From Meandrina meandrites (lineage: Eukaryota > Cnidaria > Anthozoa > Scleractinia > Meandrinidae), in NCBI GenBank assembly GCA_963693305.1, contig OY855909.1, positions 1,524,501 through 1,588,500 of the forward strand: a stretch of 64,000 nt of DNA, written 5' to 3'. Shown in pieces: positions 11,111-22,081 of the stretch (position 1 is the first letter of the stretch; every line of letters begins with the position of its first letter). The notes under the pieces are model-generated. The model saw nothing but the letters and a program-made list of their open reading frames with translations, ran no database searches and was not told the origin of the DNA. The position numbers were made by a program, and so were the translations under genes.

Positions 11111-11457
11111 TCAGTCAAGATTGCATATGGATTCTTGGGTGTCGAAGCTGACACTCAGGTAGGCCGAGTCGTAAATTTTCACTTCTTTGCCTGGTTTACA
11201 GTCCAGGGTACTTAGCGTGAGCCAGTGTGAGCCGGTGCCTGATCTAGATGTTCTGTTCACAATTTGAATAAAAGGCCGAGTGGGGCATGGATCATAGGAC
11301 AGATTAGCTGCTTTTAAGACCGTGTCAAAACCCGAAATATACGGGAACTGACGCCGCATCAATATTTGAGCAGCATCCATTATTTTGTCATTTAACCAGT
11401 CAGTCCGATGTTGAAGAATTTCCTTTTCCTCCAGTCGTAACTCAATGCCACTGATGT
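11111..11457 (-). pseudogene. Exon of a Ulp1-like (C48-type) cysteine protease, truncated
   Basis: The minus strand reads ISGIELRLEEKEIL, then TDWLNDKIMDAAQILM, and later GSHWLTLSTLDCKPG and KIYDSAY. The WLND/N-terminal pattern, the catalytic-type His in SHW and the following IYDS are typical of Ulp1-like proteases carried by many cnidarian repeats. The frame stops at 11111 before any Gln and Cys of the active site, and no continuation was found. The upstream end is cut close to the point where the P-like transposon inserted (11502). Best read as a dead fragment, or one exon of a gene belonging to the outer element. Confidence 0.55.
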
Positions 11458-11501
11458 TAAGTTATAAAAAAAACTCTATTATGAAAATCTGTCTCTGACC
11501 G

Positions 11502-11600
11502 CAGGAGCACATTACCCTGGAGCCTCCATCTAGTAATGGTATGGGTCAACAGCGTAGTTTCACCTTGAGCTATTTTTAGAATCATTCTCCCGCGAAAAGA
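11502..11600. repeat. Left terminal inverted repeat of the P-like transposon
   Basis: The outermost 24 bases are identical to the reverse complement of the right end. The homology resumes at CACCTTGAGCTATTTTTAG (about 11561-11579) and CCCGCGAAA. It lies about 250 bases upstream of the transposase ATG and probably includes its promoter. Confidence 0.85.
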
Positions 11601-11855
11601 TGTTTCCGTGAACGTCCGCGTGTGATTGGTCAGTGCCGAATAAAAAAAAATGGCGGATGTTACCTGATTGAAAAAAAATCGGTAGCAACGTTCCACCGTT
11701 CAGTTTTTCTTTGCAGGTTCCAGGATTCCAGATTTTTTTATCACGAAAGTTTTCCCATGATACAGTTCTTTAAAGCTGATCATGAGAGCGAATGCAGTTG
11801 AGGCATAAATTACAAACCCGCGCAAAATTTACACCCGTTTGTGAACGCACTAGTC

Positions 11856-14800
11856 ATGAAACGGACAGAAGAAACTATAAATTTATCAACCAGTAAACAG
11901 GGGAAAGTTTCGAAGCCATCCGACGATACTTGTGTTAGCTCAAAGGATGAAAATGCACCTGAAGGTAAATCAGTCAAAGATGTGTTAAAGGAAAAACTGC
12001 TAGCGAAACGGCATTGTGCTTCACTCAACCTGAAAGAACGAACACAACTTAAAGAATGGTGCATATACTTGAAGAATTTGAGATATGCTTGTGATATTAT
12101 TTCACTTACGGAAAAACACTCGCCACTGTTATACGAGAGAAATGAACGTTGCCCAGATTCAGCTCTTGTTGTATACCCGTGCCAAGAACACACATACAGC
12201 GAAAAAACAGGACCATTTCAGCCTGTCAGACTGCTGATTTTTGCTGACGGTTCTTGGCGTTTCCAGTGTACCATCTACGGATTTCAGGAGTTAGCGAAAG
12301 GGCAGTTAAATTCAACAGATTCTGCAGACTTGATTGCACTAGCTTCACGTTGGTTCTCTAGTTCTCATACGTTATGTCCTGAACTGATTGGTTACGAAGA
12401 TGTAGAAACCAAGCTGGGTTACGCTCCAAAAACAGTGAAATACATGGCAGATCCCATCAAAAGCGTTCATTCAGTTAATTGCAAAGTGTGGCACCCTCCA
12501 AGCTCTCAGGCGCGGAAGGATGATTCGGACCCCAGATGGTCTCGTGTTTGTGGGGAATGCCTCAAGGCACGTTCTTACATTCAACGAAAACTCGATCACA
12601 AATTGAACTTAGATGAAGCAACGAGAGCCCAGCGTCAAATGCCATCAAGTAATTATCCTGTCAAGTTTCTTTCCCCGGGCAGCGCACAGAAGCGGCGTTC
12701 CAAACTTAGAAACGAACGATTACTCCTGAAAAAAGCAGTTCGCAAATACTACAAGAAAACCAAAATCGAGCTACCAGAGGACCAGTCTACTGAGCTCTGT
12801 AAGCTTATTGAAGCCATCGAAGATTCAAAACAGGGAAAGGAAGAATTGAAAAACATCACGATAGAGGGAAATGAGTTCAAAAGCGAGAAAGGAAATAGCT
12901 CAAGCGGGCTTATCTTGGAAGAAGTATGGAAGAAGGACCGGGCAAGTTTCTTCAAAGACCAACAGAGAAATGGTTTGTGCATTTCATTGTATAGTTTCTT
13001 AAGCTTAAGCTTAGCGTAGAAAGCATGATGCATTTATAAACATGTACATGATTTGAATTAAGGAAAGTCATATTTTCATGTTAACGTCTTGCTTTTAATT
13101 AATTGCAGCAACTGGAAAAAAGGGAAACAGGTGGTCATTGGCTACTATAAGAGTTGGTAGGAATTGTTTTGTATCACTTACATTTATAGTAGTAGTAGAG
13201 AGGGGGTGCATCTTTACTTGGGCCAGGTCTTGAAGTGACCCTACAGTGCTTTTGATTATAGAATGGGAAGTCTTATATATTGGTTGCAGTGATTTCAGTA
13301 CAGTATTCAATAGTCATAATTAATAAGAAATTAACTAAAAGCAGTTCAATTTTTTTGCGTGTTTTGGACCTTGACTTTCAGTCGTCTCAGTCCATAAACA
13401 TGCACGCAGAGCACCATCTCGACCTCACACTTGGTCAATAACTCATATTTACAAACACTTAATATTTGACTGTTGTTAGTTATTTCTTTAGCACTTGCAG
13501 TTTACACCCGCAGCCCTTCTGCTTTTCATGCTCTTCGTGATCTCAAGATATTACAGCTTCCTTGCTCAAAGGTGATTTCCAAGATTCTTAAAGATGGTGC
13601 AGAAAAGGCTGGTATAGATGACGAGTATCTTAAAGCACAGCATGACCAGTTTAAGAGTTACCAAGATCAAAGGGAGAAGGATGGTCACCCGAGACCTCTT
13701 GGCCTGGGAGTCATGATGTGGGATGAAGTTAAAGTACAGATTATTTAAAATAGTTTTTACATTAAATTAACTTTAAATGAGGTGTGATACTATATTCACA
13801 ATCTATGTAAACATATTTACATCATGGGAAATATTTATCTGTTCCATTGCCATATATGAGAAATTAACAGGAAACATGTGTGACACTGCAATGTACTCTT
13901 TCATGTAGACTGAGCAAGACCCATTGCAAACTGTTTGCTGTGGGTACTTTAATTTACACCTGATATGCAAATTGTAAACACTGGCAAAATATATTGCATA
14001 ATTTTGTACATACCTCTAAAATGAGACATTATGCCCCTAAATTTTCATGGCAAAAATATCATTGCAGGTACAGATGAAGGTTGCTTGGAATTTGAAAGGT
14101 GGGGGGATAACTGGATTCACCATTCCAGAGGATGAATTGAAAGTGCTTCATGATGTTTATAGCTCCACAGTGCAATTTGGTGCACAAAAAACTAGCCATG
14201 TTATGCAGTTTCTGTGGAGAGACATAACTTCTGGCTATGATCTTATTGGACCCTACTTCCCCATTGAGAAGTCCAAAGCTTCTAGTACTCTTCAGGAGTT
14301 TGTCATGCTTTGTCTTAAAGCATTCACATCATATGGATTTAAGGTGGCAATCATCCTGTGTGATGGAGCATCCTCTAACCTGACCGTGTTAAAGATGCTA
14401 ACTGGATATGAAAGATCTCAGTTTCCAGTGAATGAGGCAGCTGATACTTTGCATGGCAAATATTACCTAGATGTCTCCTTTTCTAATCCAGAGGATCCCT
14501 TAGGCAGACCCATTTTTGCCATGATATGCCCAAGTCATCAGGTTCTCCAATTTAAACAATAATTGCTTGAATATCTTGTTTACCCTTTAGTTAGCATTTG
14601 ACCCCAAGAGTGATGATCATGAACTTTTACCTCCAAATATTTTTGTTATTGGTATATTTATTCACGATATAAGAATTGAGCAAGAGAATCAACAGAGAAA
14701 AAATAATGACTTGATTTTATGATTTTTAGCTAAATTCTCAAAGAAATGTGGGGGTCGACCATACTGGGAGAATTTGAGTACATGCATGCATGTAGAAAAC

Positions 14801-17800
14801 ATTCTGCTATCATATGCAATAAATGTTTGCTACTGAACAAAACAATATATATATTTTTTAATTTGAAAAATGTGGATTTAACTCAATTTTAGTTAAAGAA
14901 CATGGTTGCAGCATTTTACAACTCCAGGCCCAGTGGCTCCAAGTCATTCACTCTGGATGGAACAAAATTTGGCTGGGAAACCATTGAAAAGGTGTTCACT
15001 GAAGAAATGGAAAGAGCAGAAATGGGAATGAGTCGAAAAGTGCCTGGACTGAAATATGCTTTTGTCTATAGGGATAATTGGACTCGTCTTAATGTCAGGC
15101 CTGCTAAGATTATGCAGGTAGATATGCCAGCTTGCTTCTCCTTTCATTAAAAACAACAACAACAACAACAACAACAACAAAAAAAGAATTTAAAACTGTT
15201 AGTAAACAGTACAACAAAATTTATTTGTTAATATTAAATTAATTAGTATTTTTGCATGTGTACATTTCCCAAGCTCATGGAGTACCAAATAAAGACAAAA
15301 AATAAATTATTAAATGTTAGAAAGATGTGTTGCCTTAATTACTTAACTCATTGTTATTGACAATTTTAATTCAGATGCACTAATACAAGCTGACCAAATA
15401 CACTTAAGGTTCATATGCTAAATTCCATTCACTACTTTTCTAGCAAAGATTTATGATTGCTGCAATCAAGGACCTTGAAGGACCATCAGAAGAAGCAGCA
15501 GCCAAATATTTAGAAGCTTGCAATCTCATTTTTGAAAAAGGATTGTTAGATCATCGTAGAGTGAACAATCTGCAGAGCCCTATCCTAGCTAATATCAGAA
15601 ATGGAATGAAGTACTTTGAGGAATGGTGCAATAGCCATTCCCAGACAGGTATCTAGATGTGTTAGCAAGCTAAATAGTGCTAAAATATCTACATAATTTT
15701 GAAAAGATAATTGCATAAAGGTGAATGATATCCAGTCTCATTTGTTCATGCCAACACAAGAAAGGCCTCCAGCAGTAACCGACAGAAAACTTATAAAACA
15801 ATTTACGGACCAGCTAGGTTGTTAAAAAATGTACATACTTAATAATAGATTTTACATACCATAAAATTCCGGTTATAAGCCCAGGGCTTATAACCGCATA
15901 TGGAAACAAGAACATGTATTAAACTTGACAGTAGATTCATTGACTTGTAATTGTTACGTTGCCATTGTACAAAGAAGAATAAGTTACATACTGATTTATA
16001 CACTCCTTATTTTGTTGATTGTGTTAACAGTGTACCCTGATAACTCAATGAAGTCCAGACAAAAGAAATTCCTTGCCTGGCAGGTCAGTATATTGTACCT
16101 GGGTTAGGACAAAACACGGCATGGATAAAGGGTTTGTGCCTCACTCCCTCCTTTTTGACAAATTTCATGAACCACTTAACATTCTGCTGTCTGGACCTCG
16201 TGCACAGACCTTCTACCCCCTCCCCCCTGCACCCACACACACACATACAAAACAGAATTCAGTAAAATAAATGATGGTTCTTAACAAACAATAAAGCTGA
16301 GTGATATAGTACCCAAACATGAAAAATAGTACTGGATTTATCAAGAACAATAAATGTCACACCATTACAGTGCATGAAATGAGGGCTTATTATCCCTTGT
16401 TGCTCTCTATTTACTACATGTAACACATACTTCTTAATTTTTGGGGGGGAGTGGTAAGCAAATTAGGGAGTAAAAAAAGACTGGGTCTTTAGACCAATAC
16501 CATACAGTGTAAACCTGGTCAATGGATGCCACCAAAAATGGGGTTCAAGCCCGGGGGGACTTCCATATAAAAGGGACGGGGATGCTCGTCAAATCGCTTA
16601 GGGGTGTAAATTTCGGATTTTGGCCTCACTTAGGGTGTTCTGGTCAAAATGTCATTATTTTTAGCCGTCAAGGTCTCATTTAGGGTTGCACGTGAAGAAA
16701 TAACATACAAGAAAGAAATTATTTTGATTTGTTATATTTACTTGATTCATATAAACAAAGTCTCTTTTAGGGGTCTGCATAAGCTTTGGCCACGCCCAGA
16801 TTGGTCTCTTTTAGGGGTTAAATTCAAAATTTCCAACGAGCATCCCTGTCCCTTCCATATGGGAGTCTCCCCCCCCGGGGGGGGGGGGGGGGTTCAAGCT
16901 TTGTTCTCACCCACTGCCATTTAATTTTACAACCTTGATAGACAAGTTAATATTATTAAAATAGCTATAATTATATATTTGCCCTTTTACTTAGTTAGGA
17001 TGCAGAAGCATTCATTATCACAACAGGAATATCCACAAAATTATCGTTAAAACTGCAGTTGAAACTGTTTTTTTTTTTTTTTCAGTTTTCAACCTGTTTA
17101 TATAAATATATAATTGTACTTATTGGGTAATATTTTGATTTGCAGACTTGGGACCTTCTGAGAATTGTTGTCTATGGTTTCCTTGCATTTTGTGAATGGT
17201 TTTTTGGTAATGTGTCCCCTGATGGGAAATATTTTATAAGCCCATTAAGGATCAATGGAAGTGCCCTAGAATCCGTCTTTAGCGTTCTCAAGCATGCAAG
17301 TGGGGGCAACCTTTCAGCTTTAAGCTATGGACCTGCTCTTGGGAGATTCATTTACAGGAAGGGAGAGGTGGTTGTCAACCAATATTCAGAACTTGGTTAC
17401 CGTGATGTAACTTTAGGTTTAGATGGAGGGCTTTCACATGTTGTACAGGTAAAAGCCAACCATGTCAGTGCAAACATCACCCAGTTTAAATTTCCACCAG
17501 AGATTAGCCAATCAACAATAGGGGGAAGGGAAGGCAGTAATGCATGTACCTTAATAGCAGTTCAGTTTGGAGCATACTGTCTGAGAAACAACCTTGATAT
17601 CTCACTCTTTTGGGACAAACTTCCTCAAATTTGGTCTGAATCCTTCATAAATGCTATTTGTCATGGAAATAGCCTCTATGATGAGCTGTATGCTGACACT
17701 GCCGTCTATCTTGACATAGAAGATGTTGTTAATGCTGTTGGTACTGAATGTGGCATTCAATCCACTTCCCTTGAGTTTGGGTTTACAAATGCAGATGACT

Positions 17801-18069
17801 ATAGTGATTTGATTGGCCATGTTCAACAGTCTTTAACCAAAGATAGGTATGGAGTGCTCATTGGTTGTGACCGATCTGTAGGAATCTTTGTAAAACAAAA
17901 TGGCATTTGTGCACTTATTGACAGCCATCAAACCACTGGACACAACAATGGTGCAGTCATAGCAATGTCAAGTTCTTTCAGATTTTTAATAGCTGAGTAT
18001 GTAAAAATGTTAAACAATGTGAATTGTGTACTTCATCTAGGAACACTGACATGGATAGAATATGTTTAA
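11856..18069 (+). CDS. P-element-like transposase fused to a cysteine-protease-like domain
   Basis: Eight exons: 11856-12972, 13109-13156, 13492-13733, 14068-14541, 14893-15117, 15444-15648, 16031-16083, 17146-18069. They give 1095 residues with no internal stop; all borders are GT-AG and phases agree. The N-terminus has a possible zinc-binding set (C209, H213, C232, C235) and a basic helix region. The core follows the P/THAP9 RNase-H pattern: [13 protein letters not shown], then WDEVK (D466), [13 protein letters not shown] (D568), ICPSHQ and [10 protein letters not shown] (E830), a plausible DDE triad. After about residue 910, [10 protein letters not shown] (C922) and CALIDSH (H1049) form a Cys/His pattern like papain-fold deubiquitinase-type proteases. 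That second assignment is inference. The ATG at 11856 is the first in frame; no THAP zinc finger is visible. Confidence 0.8.
16551..16890. mobile_element. MITE nested in the transposase's last intron
   Basis: Inverted ends CCCGGGGGGACTTCCATAT...GATGCTCGT (left) and ACGAGCATCCCTGTCCCTTC...CCCCCCGGG (right) span about 40 bases each. GGTTCAAGC occurs directly at both outer edges (16542-16550 and 16891-16899), a 9-base duplication (or 8). It inserted into the P-like element after that element was formed. The right end is expanded into a 20-base G run. Confidence 0.75.
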
Positions 18070-18668
18070 GAAATACTTAACAAAGTTTACCAAAGAAATG
18101 CAGTTTATGCAAAAACATTATTGTAATATGTACATTTCTTCTTGCCTGCTTTTCAATGAGAAATATTTACATGAATTTGTTTGCCAAACATTATTTATGT
18201 GTAACGGGTAATTTGAATGGTAATTAATTCATTAAAAGACTTGATCAATAAGCCTGTCTGTGTGTCACAGATACTCAGTTCTTAGGATTTCAACAATAAA
18301 CATGATTAAAAATGCAGTGTAAACAATACTGTCTTCTTAGTCTTACAGCTGTACTTATAGTCAAATACTGCAATTAAAAATCTCCTTATTACAAATAAGT
18401 CTAAGGGAGTGAGGGTGAGGGCTGGTCAATGTACCAATCAAATTGAAACTTCAACATGACAGGGGCCATGGACAAAACCGTGAAACCATGAGCAATAATG
18501 GACACAACATAAAGCAAACTGTTCAAATCTCCCGCACCCCTCTCGTGTGGTTTTAAATTCCTCACCCAATAACAACTACGCTGCCCCTGGGCACATTGAT
18601 GAGTCAAATGCTTTGAGTAACTACGCCGGGGGCAGGGGGGATGTTGAAGTTTCAATTTGATTGTATAC

Positions 18669-18669
<1 letters not shown>

Positions 18670-18708
<39 letters not shown>
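18670..18708. repeat. (AAT)n microsatellite
   Basis: About 13 uninterrupted AAT units lie in the spacer between the two convergent genes of the P-like transposon. Confidence 0.95.
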
Positions 18709-18950
18709 AGATGACTGCTCCTGCAGACAAATGCCGATGGGAAAGTAATTTGATATTTTACTGATAAATTAGGTATTTTACTGTCTGTGATGTAAAACAC
18801 TAAAAAAACAACTAAAGAAATTTCAAAATAAATGCAGATTTACCAGCTTTTTTGAAGACCATACATTTTTAAATAATAAACAAAATATTATTGATTGAAA
18901 TGACCTTTGCAAATCAGCCTCAGCATCTGCAGTGTTAATTCCACTGTGTT

Positions 18951-20276
18951 CTAGGAGCTTCTCTTTCGTTTGGACACCACTGCGTATGATTTAAGCTGAG
19001 GTCGCAGCATTTCGTCTGCATCTACTACTTTTCCCTGCTTTTTCAAATCTCGTTCACTTTTAGCATTCATGAATTCATTAATTCTTGTATTGGCCATTTT
19101 TGATACAATTTCTTTAAAGATACCACAAACAACTGTTTCTTCGTTAACACATTCGATGTTCAACAATGATCCAACAAGAAGACTGAAGTCGTTTTCCAAA
19201 CTTTGATTGTTAGTAACGCAGTTTTGACACATACGCAGAAAATTGGACTGATACTTACTTAGATTCTTGTCATTGGTGAACTCTCGTACCTCTCCGTCGA
19301 CTGACCGTAAGAAAGGTAATAGTTCCTCCCTCGGAAAAGTTAAATTTCCTTCGTCGAGATTTTGAAGGCTCTGGGATAAACCGGACTTGTCTTTCATTAC
19401 CAAACCCTCCAGGAGTTGAAGCTCTTTCACCATTAATGGCCTTCTTTTGGAAGCCAGCTGGACTCGGTTTTTTTTCGCAGCCAATGTTTCCCTCCGCAGT
19501 TTGATCATTCTGTGCATTGCCGCACCACAGTATCTATAGAGAGTGTCGTCAGATTCCTGGTTAAGTTGTACTTCATTGTCCTCAGCTGTCGAATCGCTTT
19601 TCCGTTTTCGAATGTGGTCGTGAATGATTTTGTATATCAGCTCGTGAATAGTGCTTAAAACGCAATGAATTTCTTCGGGAGGAAATGACTGACTAGAAGA
19701 CTGCACCAAGCGCTGCAAGATCATTCGCTCCTGCGTCGTTTTGTTGTTTTGGAAGTTGCATAAAACTTTCATCCACACAACCGCAAAGGCAGCTTTTCTT
19801 TCTTTCGGAACATTATTTTTATAACACTCGTTTGCCAGGGTGGCAAATGTTCTGCAGAAACCAATGTTTAACAGACTGAAATTGCCTTCTTGTTCTGAAC
19901 TAGTAAAATGCGAAGCGATTTTCAATCGCTCTTCAAAAGCCCTAATTCTGGGCGATATTAGGAGTTGTTCACGCAGTTCACGTTCAACTATTTTAGCTTG
20001 TGATACAGAAAAAACCCATGATGACAACTGTTCCATTTCGTCCCTGGTAAGCGCTTTCACCGTGGTGCGTTTATCTGTTGTCTTCTTACGCAGCTTCGGA
20101 TTCTTCGCAGACTTGCTCTGCGGCCGCCTACTCGCACTCACTCGCTGAGATCTGACTTCAGCGACCTCTTCGTCGCTGTCATCAGCTTCACTACTAGAAG
20201 AAATCTCGGAAAGTTCCGAACTTGACAAAGAAGTCAAAGAACCCTCCTCACTGGAGTCACCGCTGTACTCCGCCAT
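18951..20276 (-). CDS. Accessory protein of the P-like transposon (unknown function)
   Basis: A single exon of 441 residues that starts at ATG 20276, just inside the right TIR. Residues 1-45 are Ser/Glu/Asp-rich. Residues 46-72 are basic, consistent with nuclear location. The rest is predicted helical, with a marked motif LYRYCGAAMHRMIKLRR at 246-262. Proteins with this motif accompany transposases in cnidarian genomes as far as I recall, but I know no function. It lies opposite to the transposase and converges with it, the layout of a two-gene transposon. Intact over its whole length. Confidence 0.75.
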   Translation of the reverse strand: MAEYSGDSSEEGSLTSLSSSELSEISSSSEADDSDEEVAEVRSQRVSASRRPQSKSAKNPKLRKKTTDKRTTVKALTRDEMEQLSSWVFSVSQAKIVERELREQLLISPRIRAFEERLKIASHFTSSEQEGNFSLLNIGFCRTFATLANECYKNNVPKERKAAFAVVWMKVLCNFQNNKTTQERMILQRLVQSSSQSFPPEEIHCVLSTIHELIYKIIHDHIRKRKSDSTAEDNEVQLNQESDDTLYRYCGAAMHRMIKLRRETLAAKKNRVQLASKRRPLMVKELQLLEGLVMKDKSGLSQSLQNLDEGNLTFPREELLPFLRSVDGEVREFTNDKNLSKYQSNFLRMCQNCVTNNQSLENDFSLLVGSLLNIECVNEETVVCGIFKEIVSKMANTRINEFMNAKSERDLKKQGKVVDADEMLRPQLKSYAVVSKRKRSS

Positions 20277-20367
20277 CTTGAATTAAATTGTGTTTTCAGT
20301 GAGCTGGTTGAATGCAATCTCATTGGTTAAAATTGGGGGCGGGCTGAGGGCGTACTAATGACATCAC

Positions 20368-20467
20368 AATTTCGCGGGAAAAGCATTGCTAAAAATAGCT
20401 CAAGGTGCATTTTCGCCATGCCCCAGACCCATTAAGGAGATGAAGGCTCCAGGGTAATGTGCTCCTG
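20368..20467. repeat. Right terminal inverted repeat of the P-like transposon
   Basis: The reverse complement begins CAGGAGCACATTACCCTGGA and also shares CACCTTGAGCTATTTTTAG and CCCGCGAAA with the left TIR. It lies about 90 bases upstream of the accessory gene's ATG. Confidence 0.85.
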
Positions 20468-20475
20468 CTGACCGC

Positions 20476-21280
20476 TAATCTACAATCCGTGACGGTTGAG
20501 CCCACTCCGTGACGGCCGTCGTAGCATTAGCCGTGACGTACGTACCTTGTGTCAGCTGCAAGATGTTTGAGAGTGAATAAATCATCCCAATTATGCTGTC
20601 CTAAATATACCACATAATGGTTAATTGATAATTAATTGATAATTGCTGTAACGCCCCGTGAGGGGGTTAGCCCGGGGGGGGGGGGGGGGGGGGGATGGGC
20701 CCTGCTGGAATTGACTGATGCATAAGCAGCATTATATTTACGGGAAGATCTGAAAACCGACACTACTTCAAATTCGTTCATTTTTTTCTCACAATAAAAT
20801 CAAACTTATACTTAGTGCATATATACATTTACGTTTGTTACCTCAAGTTTGGAGAAGACTTGTAAATTCTGTATAGCATGTTGAAGTCGGCAATTATTTC
20901 GGATCTTCCCGTTAAGAGGTTGTCCTAAATCATTTGGCATGAGTTTTCACGATGTATATGAGTAAATAGAGTGAGAAATATTCACGAAGAACTATGTTTT
21001 CCAGCATGCTTTGACTTTTCTTCGCGTCTTTCATTCAGGTTAAAAAGTGAACAACGTACCAACTATTTGCCGCCTTTTCATACAACCGCTTCGTTTAAGT
21101 TGAAATGAAATGTCCAGATCATGAGAAAACACGAGAAAAAAAACGCTGAAGTAATAAAGTGTTCTTACAAGTTTCTATGACATTTAAGTTGACCCTCAAC
21201 AAACCAAAAAATGTTTTTGTGTTACTTTTGCGTAAGAAGGACTCCAAATCAAGGACAAAGATAAACTCGTCCCAGGCCTA
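20476..21280. other. Right part of the outer insertion, no gene
   Basis: It begins with three CCGTGACGG-type motifs (20485-20541), has a run of about 21 Gs at 20674-20694, and otherwise shows no coding potential or recognised element. Confidence 0.6.
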
Positions 21281-21285
21281 ATCCG

Positions 21286-21343
21286 TGCGTACGTACGTAC
21301 GTACGTACGTACGTACGGACGTACGTACGTACGTACGGACGGA
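21286..21343. repeat. Self-complementary (ACGT)n microsatellite
   Basis: About 14 ACGT/ACGG units. The run is its own reverse complement and can form a cruciform. Open frames across it in several phases are artefacts of the repeat. Confidence 0.9.
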
Positions 21344-21400
21344 CGCGGGCGACCACCAAATTTTCTTGGCTTGATGGATTTTCCATTTTCTATGGGTATG

Positions 21401-21440
21401 GAGCTCCGCCCGCGGGCGCCTTCGGCGCCCGCGGGAGCTC
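21401..21440. repeat. GC-rich palindrome at the right edge of the outer insertion
   Basis: GAGCTCCGCCCGCGGGCGCC faces GGCGCCCGCGGGAGCTC across a TTC loop. It ends at the point where similarity to the spondin flank resumes. Probably the terminus of the inserted element. Confidence 0.7.
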
Positions 21441-21916
21441 TGCTAATATTCAGAACGCGGCCTTGTCCCTTGGCCAACCTCGTCCCCATTGCCATCCTCG
21501 CCTGCTTGATAGCGGGCGTTGGAAGTGGAGATGGCCCTGTTTCGCTTTGCTTTTTTCTTTTCCTTGCCAGGTGACCGCACAAAGCGTGTGACGGGAGCGG
21601 ACACTCTTTGGTGACGTCACCGCTCTCGATTGACCTCAATCTCGTTCCTATGCAAACTCTCCTTTTCCTCCCATGTCGTCCAGGAGAGACAAGAGAGGAT
21701 AAGGAGAGAGAGCCTGGAAACTAGGTTGGATGGAGCCCAGATTCCCTTGAGCCGAGCACGCCTGAACGCTGGAAAACAAAATTTCGGCCATTTCTCGGCG
21801 ATAAGTGTACATATAAGATATCTACTCAAAATTTCACATTACAATCTTTCAATAGTTGACCTTTTATCTAACAGCTATTTTTTCGTTTCACGGCCATCTC
21901 AATCGAAGCGATATTT

Positions 21917-22012
21917 ATTTGCATAAGTTTACGCCCGAGGGCTTGTTTCTAGCAAATACGAATTTTACAAATTTGCCTAGTCATCCCGGGCGGACACGAA
22001 CTATACATAAAA
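21917..22012 (+). promoter_or_regulatory. Promoter of spondin gene at 22082
   Basis: Octamer ATTTGCAT at 21917-21924, the shared block AAATTTGCCTAGTCATCC, and a TATACATAAA box at 22002, all at the family spacing. The ATG is 80 bases beyond the TATA box. Confidence 0.6.
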
Positions 22013-22081
22013 CGCTGTTGATCGAATTCTGTCTAGATCGATTCTCGCGGCGTATAACACACACAACAGCATTTAATGAAA

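Larger units (their letters stand above)
11502..20467. mobile_element. P-element-like DNA transposon, apparently complete, about 9.0 kb
   Basis: Both ends begin CAGGAGCACATTACCCTGGA as inverted repeats, with weaker similarity over about 100 bases. CTGACCGC stands immediately outside each end (11495-11502 and 20468-20475), giving an 8-bp target duplication, or 7 bp if the terminal C is assigned to the element. P elements are known to make 8-bp duplications. Inside are an intact transposase (plus strand) and an intact accessory gene (minus strand) converging on about 18.1-18.9 kb. Each TIR contains an ATTGG/CCAAT box near the presumed start of the gene it faces. Matching ends and open frames suggest a young, possibly autonomous copy. 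Confidence 0.85.
10010..21446. mobile_element. Nested 11.4-kb insertion inside the spondin array
   Basis: The 3' flanks of unit 4 and of the gene at 27752 agree up to about 10004 and 30670. The latter then continues into ACGCAGCCTTGTCCC, which matches again at about 21450. Everything between 10.01 and 21.45 kb is therefore extra at this site. GCGGAGCTCCC near 10030 and GGAGCTCCGC near 21400 could be short inverted ends. It contains a Ulp1-like protease exon, CCGTGACGG clusters, and a younger P-like transposon. The family of the outer element is unknown. Confidence 0.55.

Noticed and set aside
21196..21639. 147-residue minus-strand frame with RTYVRPYVRTYVRTY
   Set aside because: It runs through the (ACGT)n microsatellite and the GC palindrome.
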